The notes under the pieces are model-generated. The model saw only the letters and a list, made by a program, of their open reading frames with translations. It had not been told where the DNA came from and did no database searches. A stretch of 26,159 nucleotides of DNA from Comamonas sp. GTDB lineage: Bacteria > Pseudomonadota > Gammaproteobacteria > Burkholderiales > Burkholderiaceae_C. Where the stretch lies: the NCBI GenBank assembly GCA_018384835.1, contig JAHAYB010000104.1, positions 1-26,159 of the forward strand, read 5' to 3'. The number at the start of each line of letters is the position of its first letter. The first letter of the stretch is position 1. Made by a program: the position numbers and the translations under genes. Positions 1-7,387 of this stretch are shown in pieces.

Positions 1-2
1 TG

Positions 3-92
3 AGCCGGTCGCAAATCCTGCAACAAGCCGGCACGTCTATGGTGGCACAAGCTAACCAGCTGTCCCAAAACGTGCTAAGCCTGCTGCGCTAA
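3..92 (+). CDS. fliC: Flagellin, C-terminal end (partial)
   Basis: Only the last 29 codons and a TAA stop are inside the window, and the gene continues beyond the left edge. The readable end includes ILQQAGTSMVAQANQ followed by LSQNVLSLLR, which is the classic D0 helix at the C-terminus of bacterial flagellin, the filament subunit secreted through the flagellar type III apparatus. Flagellin normally ends exactly at this Leu-Leu-Arg, so the 3' end is intact. The remaining flagellar genes of the window (flhA, flhF, fliA) lie about 20 kb away on the other strand. FliA made from that operon would be the expected sigma factor for this gene, but its promoter is not in view. The identity is strong despite the short length; which flagellin paralogue it is cannot be told. 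Confidence 0.9.
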   Translation, partial: SRSQILQQAGTSMVAQANQLSQNVLSLLR

Positions 93-111
93 CCGGACAG
101 CCTCAAGGTCT

Positions 112-173
112 CACCCCCGCCTGGCTGACTGCCTTGGCCTTGGCCTTGTGCCTGGGCTATCAGCCTGGGGGTG
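112..173. other. Large imperfect inverted repeat behind flagellin
   Basis: CACCCCC (112-118) pairs with GGGGGTG (167-173), and GGCTG (123-127) pairs with CAGCC (161-165), giving a 12-bp stem interrupted by a small internal loop. The loop contains a CCTTGG hexamer repeated about three times (132-149). No T-run follows directly, so this may be an mRNA 3'-end stabiliser for the abundant flagellin transcript rather than a terminator by itself. Confidence 0.35.
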
Positions 174-210
174 GGATGCTGTGGTTGTGTGAATTAGTTT
201 GCTTTTTTAT

Positions 211-244
211 GGCAGCCTTTGTGCAAGCGAGGGCTGTCTTTTTT
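211..244 (+). terminator. Possible Rho-independent terminator after flagellin
   Basis: A short stem (GCAGCC near 212-217 with GGGCTG near 231-236, one bulge or wobble) is followed at once by a T-rich tract at 237-244. The stem is weak, but its place between the flagellin stop and apaG fits a terminator for flagellin. Confidence 0.4.
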
Positions 245-312
245 GCACCCACCCCATTCGCGCCGTATAGGCCGACCACGCTTAGGCGCACGCAGCGGTT
301 ATATTCGCCCCC

Positions 313-756
313 ATGGCATACGACCTCCATATTACGGATAACCCCCTCGCGGTCAACGTACACGCCCACTACCTGCCCCAACAATCCAACCCTGCGGGCG
401 GGCGCTATCGTTTTGCCTACACCATCACCATCACCAACCAGGGTCAGCGCGTTGCCCAGGTGATTGCCCGCCACTGGGTCGTTACCGATAGCCAGCAGCA
501 TGTGCAAGAGGTGCGCGGCCTAGGCATTGTCGGCACCCAGCCCGTTTTACGGCCGGGGGATAGCCACACTTATACCAGCGCCTGCGAGCTGGCAACCCCC
601 ACCGGGCAGATGCAAGGCCATTTTTTGGGCATGACAGAAATTTGCCAAGTCTTTGTCTGCCCCGTTGTTACATTTACCCTTGATGCCCACGCCCTAGCAG
701 CGCAATATGCGGGGCTGGAGGGATTTATTCACGTCGGCCCGCAAACTTTGCATTAA
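313..756 (+). CDS. apaG: ApaG domain protein (DUF525)
   Basis: The product has 147 residues, slightly longer than the usual 124-130 of ApaG. It is a small fibronectin-III-like beta-sandwich protein, named in databases for a link to cobalt/magnesium efflux in enterobacteria; its biochemical role is not settled. The family core is clear: a strand-rich first half (FAYTITITN, residues 35-43), then GLGIVGTQPVL (69-79), PGDSHTYTS (81-89) and the TPTGQMQGHF stretch (95-104). No Shine-Dalgarno sequence precedes the ATG, but a TATATT box ends seven bases before it, so the message could be leaderless. No other in-frame ATG would keep the conserved first strands. It lies between the flagellin terminator and the large membrane protein gene and is probably its own transcript start. 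Confidence 0.9.
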   Translation: MAYDLHITDNPLAVNVHAHYLPQQSNPAGGRYRFAYTITITNQGQRVAQVIARHWVVTDSQQHVQEVRGLGIVGTQPVLRPGDSHTYTSACELATPTGQMQGHFLGMTEICQVFVCPVVTFTLDAHALAAQYAGLEGFIHVGPQTLH

Positions 757-895
757 AAAAGGACTCCAAGTGTGCCGATGGAGCGCCCGCCCCTGGGTCG
801 CGCCCATCAGCCCTCCATGTCCTGAGCCGTTGGCTAGCCGCAACCGACGCAATTGGGCAATAACACCACCATTAGCCATTGAGCGATAGCACTGT

Positions 896-2878
896 ATGCC
901 CCACTCCCCTTACGACTTGCCGCGCCTGCTGGCTGAGTTAGACCCCCACGCCGATTTGGCCGAGCGCCATCTGTGGCTGATTCACACCTTGCAATGGCTG
1001 CGGGCATCAGCCCCTTCGGTAGAGGTGGCCATTGCCAAGGCAGAGGCGTTGGTGGCCGCCATTGAGGCCGACGAGGCACTGCGCCTGCGCCTGCAACTGT
1101 GGTGGCAGCGCTTTACTCAAACCGTCGATATCACCACCTTGCTGGCCGATTTTGGCTTTGCCCAGCGCACCGCCATGGCTACCGAGGTTGCCGAGCGCCT
1201 GCGCCTAAAGCTGCTACCGGGCACGCCTGAGACGATTGATGCGGCAGAGCTGTTCTCCATCGCCATGCCCGAGGAGTTTGATGCTCGCTGGCTCAACGCC
1301 CTGCCCGAGGCGCTGCTGCAACGCCTAGCCGATCTACTCACCCCCGCCAACAGCCAAGGCGCAGGCTTTTGGCAGCACGCCTTGCTCGGTGCGCTGACGT
1401 ACTGCGCCGGTCAAATCCTAGCCAACGGCTTTACCCCCGAGCTGCGCCTGCGCATGAGCGAGCAGGCACGCGAGCAGCAGCCCTTTCACGCCCTGATTCA
1501 AGACGTAGAGAACCTGCGCGTTGAAGTGCTGCACGGCCTGCGCACCCCCGAGCGCCTAGAGGCCGCCGAGCAGCGCCTGCGCGAGCGCCTAGACGCTTGC
1601 CGCGCCGCCATTGGCACGGTGTACCAGCATTTTGCGGCGGAGGGTATTTCGGTGGGGCTGGTGTTTCGCGTGCGCCAAGTGCGTGCGCGTATTGTGCGGA
1701 TGCGCCAACTGCTATCGTGCCTAGGCAGCGAGCACCCAGAGCAAGAGGCCGCCCGCCTGCTGGCCGGTTTTGTGAGCGTAGGGCGCGACCGGCGCAGCCT
1801 GCGCCATTTGTGGAATACCAACACCTCGCTGCTAGCGGCCAAAGTGACCGAGCGCAGCGCCGAGACGGGGGAGCACTACATCAGCCACACCCGCGCCGAG
1901 TACCTGCAAATGGTGCGCCGCGCCGCCGGGGGCGGGCTACTCATGTCGGTGACAACGCTGCTCAAATTCAGCCTTGCGGCGCTGGCGTTTTCTGCCTTTT
2001 GGGGCGGGTTTTGGGCGGGGGTGAATTACTCCATCAGCTTTGTACTGATTCAGCTACTGCATTTAACCGTCGCCACCAAGCAGCCTGCAATGACTGCGCC
2101 GGCCATGGCCGCCAAGCTCAAAGATGTGCAGTCAAGCCAAGACAGCGCAGGCTCTTTGAGCGCTTTTGCCGACGAGGTCGCTAGCCTAGTGCGCACCCAG
2201 GTGGCGGCTATTTTGGGCAATGTGCTGGTGGTATTTCCGGCGGCGCTGCTGCTCGCTTGGCTGTGGGCGCAGTACGGCAGCAGCGGCCAGCCCCTGCTCG
2301 ATGAGCAGCAGGCGCTGCATACCCTAGAGAGTTTGCACCTGCTCGGCCCCTCAGCCCTGTTTGCCGCTTATACCGGGGTGCTGCTGTTTGCCAGCAGCTT
2401 GATTGCTGGCTGGGTCGAAAACTGGTTTGTGCTGCGCCAACTGCATTCGGCCATTCGCTACAACCCTGGTTTTACGCGCTGGCTGGGCAAGCAAAGGGCC
2501 AAGCGCTGGGGGGATTTTTGGCGTGCCAATATCTCGGGCTTTGCCGCCAATATCTCGCTGGGGATGATGCTGGGGCTAACCCCGGCGATTGCCGCTTTTT
2601 TTGGCCTGGGGCTGGAAGTGCGCCACGTGACCCTGTCTTCCGGGCAAATTGGGGCAGCCACGGCCACGCTGGGGCTGGAGGTGTTGATGCAGCCCGTGTT
2701 TTGGTGGGCTTTGGCGCTATTGCCCATCAACGGTGCGCTGAATGTGAGTGTGAGTTTTTACATGGCCTTTCGTATGGCGCTGCGTGCCCACAATATCAAT
2801 AGCGTGGAGCGCTCGCGCATTTATGCTGCTATTCGCCAGCTCCTGCGCCAAAAGCCGCGCAGCTTTTTCTTGCCCTAG
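896..2878 (+). CDS. SpecificRecomb family membrane protein (annotated 'site-specific recombinase')
   Basis: The 660-residue product matches the betaproteobacterial family called site-specific recombinase (Gcr type, Pfam SpecificRecomb, COG4389). The first 340 residues are soluble, helical and rich in Arg, Leu and Glu. The C-terminal half is a membrane domain with hydrophobic segments near residues 352-388, 434-458, 485-507, 550-572 and 600-628. The first is followed by the family hallmark LTVATKQPAMTAPAMAAKL (390-408). I see no serine- or tyrosine-recombinase catalytic arrangement and no helix-turn-helix, so the recombinase name is historical and probably misleading; a cell-envelope role is more likely. 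The ATG at 896 has only a weak upstream GAG. A stable hairpin follows the stop. It sits between apaG and thiL with spacers over 130 bases on both sides, so it may be monocistronic. Confidence 0.85.
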   Translation: MPHSPYDLPRLLAELDPHADLAERHLWLIHTLQWLRASAPSVEVAIAKAEALVAAIEADEALRLRLQLWWQRFTQTVDITTLLADFGFAQRTAMATEVAERLRLKLLPGTPETIDAAELFSIAMPEEFDARWLNALPEALLQRLADLLTPANSQGAGFWQHALLGALTYCAGQILANGFTPELRLRMSEQAREQQPFHALIQDVENLRVEVLHGLRTPERLEAAEQRLRERLDACRAAIGTVYQHFAAEGISVGLVFRVRQVRARIVRMRQLLSCLGSEHPEQEAARLLAGFVSVGRDRRSLRHLWNTNTSLLAAKVTERSAETGEHYISHTRAEYLQMVRRAAGGGLLMSVTTLLKFSLAALAFSAFWGGFWAGVNYSISFVLIQLLHLTVATKQPAMTAPAMAAKLKDVQSSQDSAGSLSAFADEVASLVRTQVAAILGNVLVVFPAALLLAWLWAQYGSSGQPLLDEQQALHTLESLHLLGPSALFAAYTGVLLFASSLIAGWVENWFVLRQLHSAIRYNPGFTRWLGKQRAKRWGDFWRANISGFAANISLGMMLGLTPAIAAFFGLGLEVRHVTLSSGQIGAATATLGLEVLMQPVFWWALALLPINGALNVSVSFYMAFRMALRAHNINSVERSRIYAAIRQLLRQKPRSFFLP

Positions 2879-2892
2879 AAGGACGCTCACGC

Positions 2893-2921
2893 CCCCAGTG
2901 CCTGAGCGCTGGGGTTTGAAC
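2893..2921 (+). terminator. Hairpin after the SpecificRecomb gene
   Basis: A nine-pair stem (CCCCAGTGC at 2893-2901 with GCGCTGGGG at 2906-2914, one G-T wobble) closes a four-base CTGA loop and starts 15 bases after the stop codon. Only three Ts follow directly, then another short T group, so termination is plausible but may be inefficient. Confidence 0.45.
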
Positions 2922-3042
2922 GGTTTCTACGTCAATGGTGATGCAATGCCGGGGCGCAGCAATGGGGGCTTTGCTGCCTAGGCAGCTTAGCCAGTTAATA
3001 TCAGGGCTTTACTGTTCCGCGCTCTTGCCAGCCCTGCCTACC

Positions 3043-4029
3043 ATGACCCAGACACGGGGTGAGTTTGCCCTTATTCGCCGCTTTTTCCAGCGCCCCACCA
3101 AGCGCAGCCCCTTAGGCGTGGGAGACGATTGCGCCCTGCTGGCTCCGCGCCCAGGAATGCAGTTGGCCGTCTCCAGCGACATGCTGCTGCAAGACCGGCA
3201 CTTCTTCCCCGATGTTGCGCCCCAGTTGCTGGGGCATAAGGCATTGGCGGTCAACCTCTCAGACTTGGCGGCGTGTGGTGCCAAGCCTTTGGCTTTTACC
3301 CTAGCCATTGCCATGCCCAAAGCCAGCGCCGCCTGGTGTCAAGCCTTTAGCAAAGGGCTGTTTGCCCTGGCCGATGCGCATGACTGCGAGCTGATTGGCG
3401 GCGACACCATCCAAGGCCCGTTGAGCATCTGCATCACCGTTTTTGGCGAAGTGCCGCAAGGCCAGGCGCTGCTGCGCAGCCAAGCGCAGGTGGGCGATGA
3501 TATTTGGGTCAGCGGCCATTTGGGCGATGCGCGTTTAGCGCTAGAGGCATTGCTGCGCCAGCACGTGCTGCCTGCGCGGGTGTTGAGCCAAGCCCGTCAG
3601 CGCCTAGAGCAGCCTACGCCCCGTGTAGAGCTAGGCCAAGCGCTGCGCGGCATTGCCAACAGTGCCATTGACTTGAGTGATGGCCTGATGGGCGACCTCG
3701 GTCACATCCTGGTTGCAAGTCGCGTAGGTGCTTGCCTAGAGCTGCAAGTAACGCGCAGCCTGCTCAAAGCCGCGCAGCACCCGCAAATGCGGATGTTGGC
3801 AACCAGCCGTGTTGATATTTGCACCCTCAGCGGTGGCGATGACTATGAGCTGTGCTTTACCGCCGCACCCAGCCAGCGGGCGGCGGTGCTGCAAGCGGCG
3901 CAAAGCTGCGCCACCCCGGTTAGCCGCATCGGCCAAATTGAGGCCGAGCCTGGCCTGCGCTTGCGCTCGCCCGAGGGTGATTTGCTACAGCCGCCGCGCT
4001 GGGTCAGCAGCTTTAACCACTTTAGTTAG
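3043..4029 (+). CDS. thiL: Thiamine-monophosphate kinase
   Basis: ThiL phosphorylates thiamine monophosphate with ATP to thiamine pyrophosphate, the last step of the cofactor pathway, in the cytoplasm. The 328-residue product has the usual family length. It shows the PurM-like motifs in order: GVGDDCA (25-31), SSDMLLQDRHF (44-54) with Mg-binding aspartates, NLSDLAACGA (71-80), IGGDT (118-122), DLSDGL (210-215) and SGGDDYEL (263-270). The frame is open upstream to 2935, but the added 36 residues are not family-like, and the ATG at 3043 begins the conserved sequence. The stop codon lies inside a run of 7-base repeats. pgpA and pncC follow on the same strand, an order common in betaproteobacteria, although the 145-base spacer to pgpA leaves co-transcription open. 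Confidence 0.95.
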   Translation: MTQTRGEFALIRRFFQRPTKRSPLGVGDDCALLAPRPGMQLAVSSDMLLQDRHFFPDVAPQLLGHKALAVNLSDLAACGAKPLAFTLAIAMPKASAAWCQAFSKGLFALADAHDCELIGGDTIQGPLSICITVFGEVPQGQALLRSQAQVGDDIWVSGHLGDARLALEALLRQHVLPARVLSQARQRLEQPTPRVELGQALRGIANSAIDLSDGLMGDLGHILVASRVGACLELQVTRSLLKAAQHPQMRMLATSRVDICTLSGGDDYELCFTAAPSQRAAVLQAAQSCATPVSRIGQIEAEPGLRLRSPEGDLLQPPRWVSSFNHFS

Positions 4030-4058
4030 CAGTTAGCAGTTAGCAGTTAGCAGTTAGG
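4024..4058. repeat. Heptanucleotide tandem repeat (AGTTAGC x5)
   Basis: Five head-to-tail copies of AGTTAGC run from the last codons of thiL into the spacer; the fifth copy ends in G instead of C. The thiL stop codon is inside the first copy, so changes in copy number would not alter the protein. Slippage could change the spacing to whatever lies downstream. Confidence 0.9.
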
Positions 4059-4077
4059 CACTATGTTTCAATCCGCA

Positions 4078-4149
4078 CCCGTAACCGGGCGAAAAGGCTT
4101 AAAAGAGGTTACCCCTCTCCCGTAACCAGATTATCCCCCTGAAGGGGGA
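4078..4149. promoter_or_regulatory. Clustered small inverted repeats upstream of pgpA
   Basis: CCCGTAACC occurs at about 4078-4086 and again at 4119-4127. GGTTAC (4107-4112) pairs with the second GTAACC (4122-4127). A tight hairpin follows, TCCCCC (4134-4139) with GGGGGA (4144-4149) around a TGAA loop, about 25 bases before the pgpA start. It may be a leader structure or a remnant of a palindromic intergenic repeat; no known riboswitch was recognised. Confidence 0.35.
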
Positions 4150-4174
4150 GGTTTCCAACCGGAGTTTGTTTTCG

Positions 4175-4858
4175 ATGAACAAGCCGTCCCCCTCACGCTC
4201 CACCGCGCCTGATGTGGAGGATGTGGAGATTAAACACCTCATCACCACCGATAGCCATGCCGCCAACACCAGCGCCAGTGCCGATGCCAGCCCTCAAGCC
4301 AATGCACACAGCACAAGCAGCGCCCCGCCTCCTACGTCTGCGCCTGCGCCGCCGCGCTTGAGCCTGCGCTTTTTACTCGCCCACCCTGCCCATTTGGTGG
4401 CGCTGGGCGGCGGTAGTGGCTTGGCTCCTTGGGCACCGGGCACATTTGGCACGCTGTGGGGGTGGGCGGTGTATGTCTGGGTATTGCAGCCTTGGCTGGA
4501 TGTGGCGCAAATCGGCTATGTGATTGCGGCTTCCATCCCCCTGGGCTGGTGGGCATGTACGGTTACTGCCCGTAACCTAGGCATTGCCGACCCAGGCGCG
4601 GTGGTGTGGGATGAGGTGGTCGCCATCTGGCTGGTGCTGTGGCTGCTGATGCCGGCCAGCGGGTCAGGGCAGTTCATTGCGTTTGCCTTATTCCGGTTTT
4701 TTGATGCGGCCAAGCCCCAACCCGTGCGCTGGGCGGACCAATGCTTCAAAGGCCAGGGCTGGCGCGGCGGCTGGGGCATCATGTGGGATGACTTGGTAGC
4801 CGCCTTTTGCACCCTGCTGGTACTGGCCGTGCTGCGCCAATGGGGCTGGCTAGGCTAG
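4175..4858 (+). CDS. pgpA: Phosphatidylglycerophosphatase A
   Basis: PgpA removes phosphate from phosphatidylglycerol phosphate to give phosphatidylglycerol in the inner membrane. The 227-residue product carries the family core: GSGLAPWAPGTFGTLWG (80-96), VVWDEVVA (143-150), the FRFFDAAKPQP motif (173-183) and GIMWDDLVA (201-209), with hydrophobic membrane stretches between. The first 60 residues are an Ala/Ser/Thr/Pro-rich, probably disordered extension that PgpA enzymes normally lack or have only in short form. The ATG at 4175 is preferred because GGAG (4161-4164) lies ten bases upstream; the in-frame TTG at 4166 would sit almost on that ribosome binding site. The gene ends 24 bases before pncC, so the two are likely co-transcribed. 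Confidence 0.93.
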   Translation: MNKPSPSRSTAPDVEDVEIKHLITTDSHAANTSASADASPQANAHSTSSAPPPTSAPAPPRLSLRFLLAHPAHLVALGGGSGLAPWAPGTFGTLWGWAVYVWVLQPWLDVAQIGYVIAASIPLGWWACTVTARNLGIADPGAVVWDEVVAIWLVLWLLMPASGSGQFIAFALFRFFDAAKPQPVRWADQCFKGQGWRGGWGIMWDDLVAAFCTLLVLAVLRQWGWLG

Positions 4859-4882
4859 GAAAATGAAAAGAAAAGAACGAAG

Positions 4883-5380
4883 ATGATGCACCCCCCTCTA
4901 CAGCCCCAAGAGCTTGCCGCCTTAGCGCAAGCCCTGCTGATGCGCCGCTGGCAGCTAGCCAGTGCAGAAAGCTGCACCGGCGGCCTGATTGCCGCCGCCT
5001 GCACTGATATAGCAGGCAGCAGTGCCTGGTTTGAACGCGGCTTTGTTACCTACGCCAACGCAGCAAAAACCCAGATGCTAGGCGTTGCCCCTGCACTGCT
5101 GGCGGCGCATGGCGCTGTCAGCGAACCGGTTGTACGCGCCATGGCGCAAGGCGCGGCGCAGCAGGCCGGTGTGGCGGTGGCCGTGGCTACTACCGGCATT
5201 GCCGGGCCTGGTGGCGGCAGCCCACAAAAACCAGTGGGCACGGTGTGGCTAGGCTGGAGTATTGCCGGGCAAGTCAATAGCCAATGCCTGCACCTGGCCG
5301 GAGACCGCGCCGCCGTGCGCCAGCAAGCCGTAGCGGCGGCGCTGCGTGGGCTTGTCAATAGACTGCTGGGGCAGGCGTAA
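4883..5380 (+). CDS. pncC: Nicotinamide-nucleotide amidohydrolase (CinA C-terminal domain)
   Basis: PncC deamidates nicotinamide mononucleotide to nicotinate mononucleotide, salvaging NAD breakdown products. The 165-residue protein is the stand-alone amidase form, equal in length to E. coli PncC/YgaD, and lacks the N-terminal COG1058 domain of full CinA. It shows SAESCTGGLIAA (27-38), the family's active-site region, FERGFVTYANAAK (50-62) and TGIAGPGGGSPQKPVGTVW (104-122). Two adjacent ATG codons (4883, 4886) are both possible starts; an AG-rich stretch just upstream could serve either. The TAA stop overlaps the cca start as TAATG, so cca is translationally coupled to it. Confidence 0.93.
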   Translation: MMHPPLQPQELAALAQALLMRRWQLASAESCTGGLIAAACTDIAGSSAWFERGFVTYANAAKTQMLGVAPALLAAHGAVSEPVVRAMAQGAAQQAGVAVAVATTGIAGPGGGSPQKPVGTVWLGWSIAGQVNSQCLHLAGDRAAVRQQAVAAALRGLVNRLLGQA

Positions 5381-6651
5381 TGCAGCCACTCCAGACCTAT
5401 CAAGTCGGTGGTGCGGTGCGCGACCGCCTACTCGGCCAGCCCGTACACGACACCGATTGGCTGGTGGTCGGCGCAACCCCCCAGGCCATGGCCGCGCATG
5501 GCTTTACCCCAGTGGGGCGTGATTTTCCGGTGTTTCTGCACCCGCAAACCCACGAGGAATACGCCCTAGCGCGTACCGAGCGCAAAAGTGGGCAGGGCTA
5601 CCAAGGCTTTACCGTGTACGCCAGCGCCGATGTCACCCTAGAAGAAGACTTGGTGCGGCGCGACCTCACCATCAACGCCATGGCCGCCCCGCCCGACTGG
5701 GATGGCCAAGCCGCCCAAGTCATCGACCCCTACGGCGGCCTGGCCGACCTACGCGCTGGCGTGCTGCGCCATGTGAGCGATGCCTTTCGGGAAGACCCGG
5801 TGCGCATCTTGCGCTTGGCGCGTTTTGCGGCGCGTTTTCCGCAATTTTCCATTGCGCCTGAAACCTTGGCCTTGCTGCAAGACATGGTGGCCGCTGGCGA
5901 AGTGGCGCACCTGGTGGCCGAGCGTATTTGGCAGGAAATCAGCCGGGGCTTGATGGCGGCCAAGCCCTCGCGCATGTTTGAGGTCTTGCGAGCTTGCGGC
6001 GCTTTGGCCGTGCTCCTGCCCGAGCTAGAGCGCCTGTGGGGCATTCCCCAACGCGCCCAATACCATCCCGAAATCGATACCGGCATCCACGCCATGATGG
6101 TGCTGGACATGGCTGCGCAATTGGCCGCCCCCCTGCCCGTGCGCTACGCCTGCCTGGGGCATGACCTAGGCAAGGGCACAACCCCCCAGGAGATACTGCC
6201 CCGCCACATCGGCCACGAGCAGCGCAGCGCCAAACTGGTGCGCCAACTCAGCGAGCGCTGGCGCGTGCCCAACGACTGCAAAGAGCTGGCCGAGGTAGTG
6301 GCCTACGAGCACGGCAACCTGCATCGCAGCCTAGACTTGCGCCCCGCTGCCTTGCTGCGCCTGCTGGAGCGCTGCGATGCCATCCGCAAACCCCAGCGCT
6401 TTGCCCAGGTACTGCTGGCCTGCGAGTGCGATGCCCGTGGCCGCTTGGGGCTAGAGGGCAGCGCCTACCCCCAGCGCCCCTACCTAAGCCAAGCCTTAGA
6501 GGCGGTGCTGGCCGTAGATACCGCCCGCATTGCGGCGCAAGCCCAAGCTAGCGGGGCGCAGGGCAAAGCCGTGGGTCAAGCCATTGCCGCTGCGCGTAGC
6601 CACGCGCTACAAGCCTGGCGCTGTGGGGGGCAGGGTGGGGGGCGCTTCTAG
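5380..6651 (+). CDS. cca: Multifunctional CCA protein (tRNA nucleotidyltransferase)
   Basis: This enzyme adds or repairs the 3'-CCA end of tRNAs without a template and, in the bacterial class II form with an HD domain, also has phosphatase/phosphodiesterase activity. The 423-residue length fits the family (about 410). Motifs in order: VGGAVRDRLLG (9-19), HDTDW (23-27) with the two catalytic aspartates, RRDLTINAMA (93-102), EDPVRILRLARFAARF (138-153), and an HD domain with His237 and HDLGKGT (261-267). The ATG overlaps the pncC stop by one base. The 3' end overlaps engB, coded on the opposite strand, by 45 bases. The last dozen residues are Gly-rich and not conserved, so the overlap probably reflects recent lengthening of one or both tails. 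Confidence 0.96.
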   Translation: MQPLQTYQVGGAVRDRLLGQPVHDTDWLVVGATPQAMAAHGFTPVGRDFPVFLHPQTHEEYALARTERKSGQGYQGFTVYASADVTLEEDLVRRDLTINAMAAPPDWDGQAAQVIDPYGGLADLRAGVLRHVSDAFREDPVRILRLARFAARFPQFSIAPETLALLQDMVAAGEVAHLVAERIWQEISRGLMAAKPSRMFEVLRACGALAVLLPELERLWGIPQRAQYHPEIDTGIHAMMVLDMAAQLAAPLPVRYACLGHDLGKGTTPQEILPRHIGHEQRSAKLVRQLSERWRVPNDCKELAEVVAYEHGNLHRSLDLRPAALLRLLERCDAIRKPQRFAQVLLACECDARGRLGLEGSAYPQRPYLSQALEAVLAVDTARIAAQAQASGAQGKAVGQAIAAARSHALQAWRCGGQGGGRF

Positions 6652-7347
6652 GGTGTTGCCGTTGCCGTTGTTCGGTACGGCTGGATGGCACCAATGCCAT
6701 AGCAGTTGCGCCACATCGTCCACGCCCTGCTTTTTCAGGGCAGAGAACAGCCGAACCTCGCCCCCGCCCGCATTCAAGCGCATGATGGACAGCGCCTTGG
6801 CCTGCTCGGCGCGGTTGAGCTTGTCGGCCTTGGTCAGCAGCACCAAAAACTGCAAGCCCTGCTCCACACGGGGGCGAATGGCGTGTAGCAAGGCCTCGTC
6901 CAGCTCCGTCAGACCCAGGCGCGGGTCGCACAGCAGCACCACGGCGGATAGGCTGGGGCGCTGCATTAAATAGTTGAGCATCACGCGTTGCCAGCGCTCT
7001 TTGTCGGTGCGCGAGACGGCGGCATAGCCGTAGCCGGGCAAATCGGCCAGTACAGCATCGGTTTCGCCCTGCCGACCTAGGGCAAACAGGTTGATGTGCT
7101 GGGTGCGCCCCGGCTTTTTTGAGGCAAAAGCCAATTGCTTTTGCTGCGTTAAGGTATTGATGGCGGTGGATTTACCCGCGTTGGAGCGACCGACAAAGGC
7201 AATCTCAGGGACCGAGACCTCGGGCAGTTGGTGCAATTGCGCCGCAGTGGTAAAAAAGCGGGCGGTGTGCATCCAGCCCAAAGCCTGCTTGGGGTCGATA
7301 CTGATGTTTTTTTGCCCCAAAGCGGGGCTGGAAGTCTGGGCGGTCAT
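6607..7347 (-). CDS. engB: Ribosome biogenesis GTPase EngB/YsxC
   Basis: EngB (YihA/YsxC) is a TRAFAC-class GTPase needed for late assembly of the large ribosomal subunit. The 246-residue product has G1 GRSNAGKS (53-60), the KPGRTQHINLF switch I region (78-88), G3 DLPGYGYA (102-109), G4 TKADKL (172-177) and G5 SALKK (202-206). It is about 35 residues longer than E. coli EngB, with an extra N-terminal segment and a low-complexity Pro/Asn/Gly tail. The ATG at 7347 is chosen because the frame upstream encodes sequence unlike EngB and runs into the cytochrome gene region; no good ribosome binding site is visible. Its last 14 codons and stop overlap the end of cca. It is divergent from the cytochrome c4 gene, a pairing common in betaproteobacteria. 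Confidence 0.96.
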   Translation of the reverse strand: MTAQTSSPALGQKNISIDPKQALGWMHTARFFTTAAQLHQLPEVSVPEIAFVGRSNAGKSTAINTLTQQKQLAFASKKPGRTQHINLFALGRQGETDAVLADLPGYGYAAVSRTDKERWQRVMLNYLMQRPSLSAVVLLCDPRLGLTELDEALLHAIRPRVEQGLQFLVLLTKADKLNRAEQAKALSIMRLNAGGGEVRLFSALKKQGVDDVAQLLWHWCHPAVPNNGNGNTLEAPPTLPPTAPGL

Positions 7348-7387
7348 GGCGCTATTAGGAATAAGGAGAGCCTCATTGTAGAATCTG

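Noticed and set aside
2935..3042. Longer start for thiL
   Set aside because: The 36 extra residues do not resemble ThiL, and the ATG at 3043 starts the conserved region.
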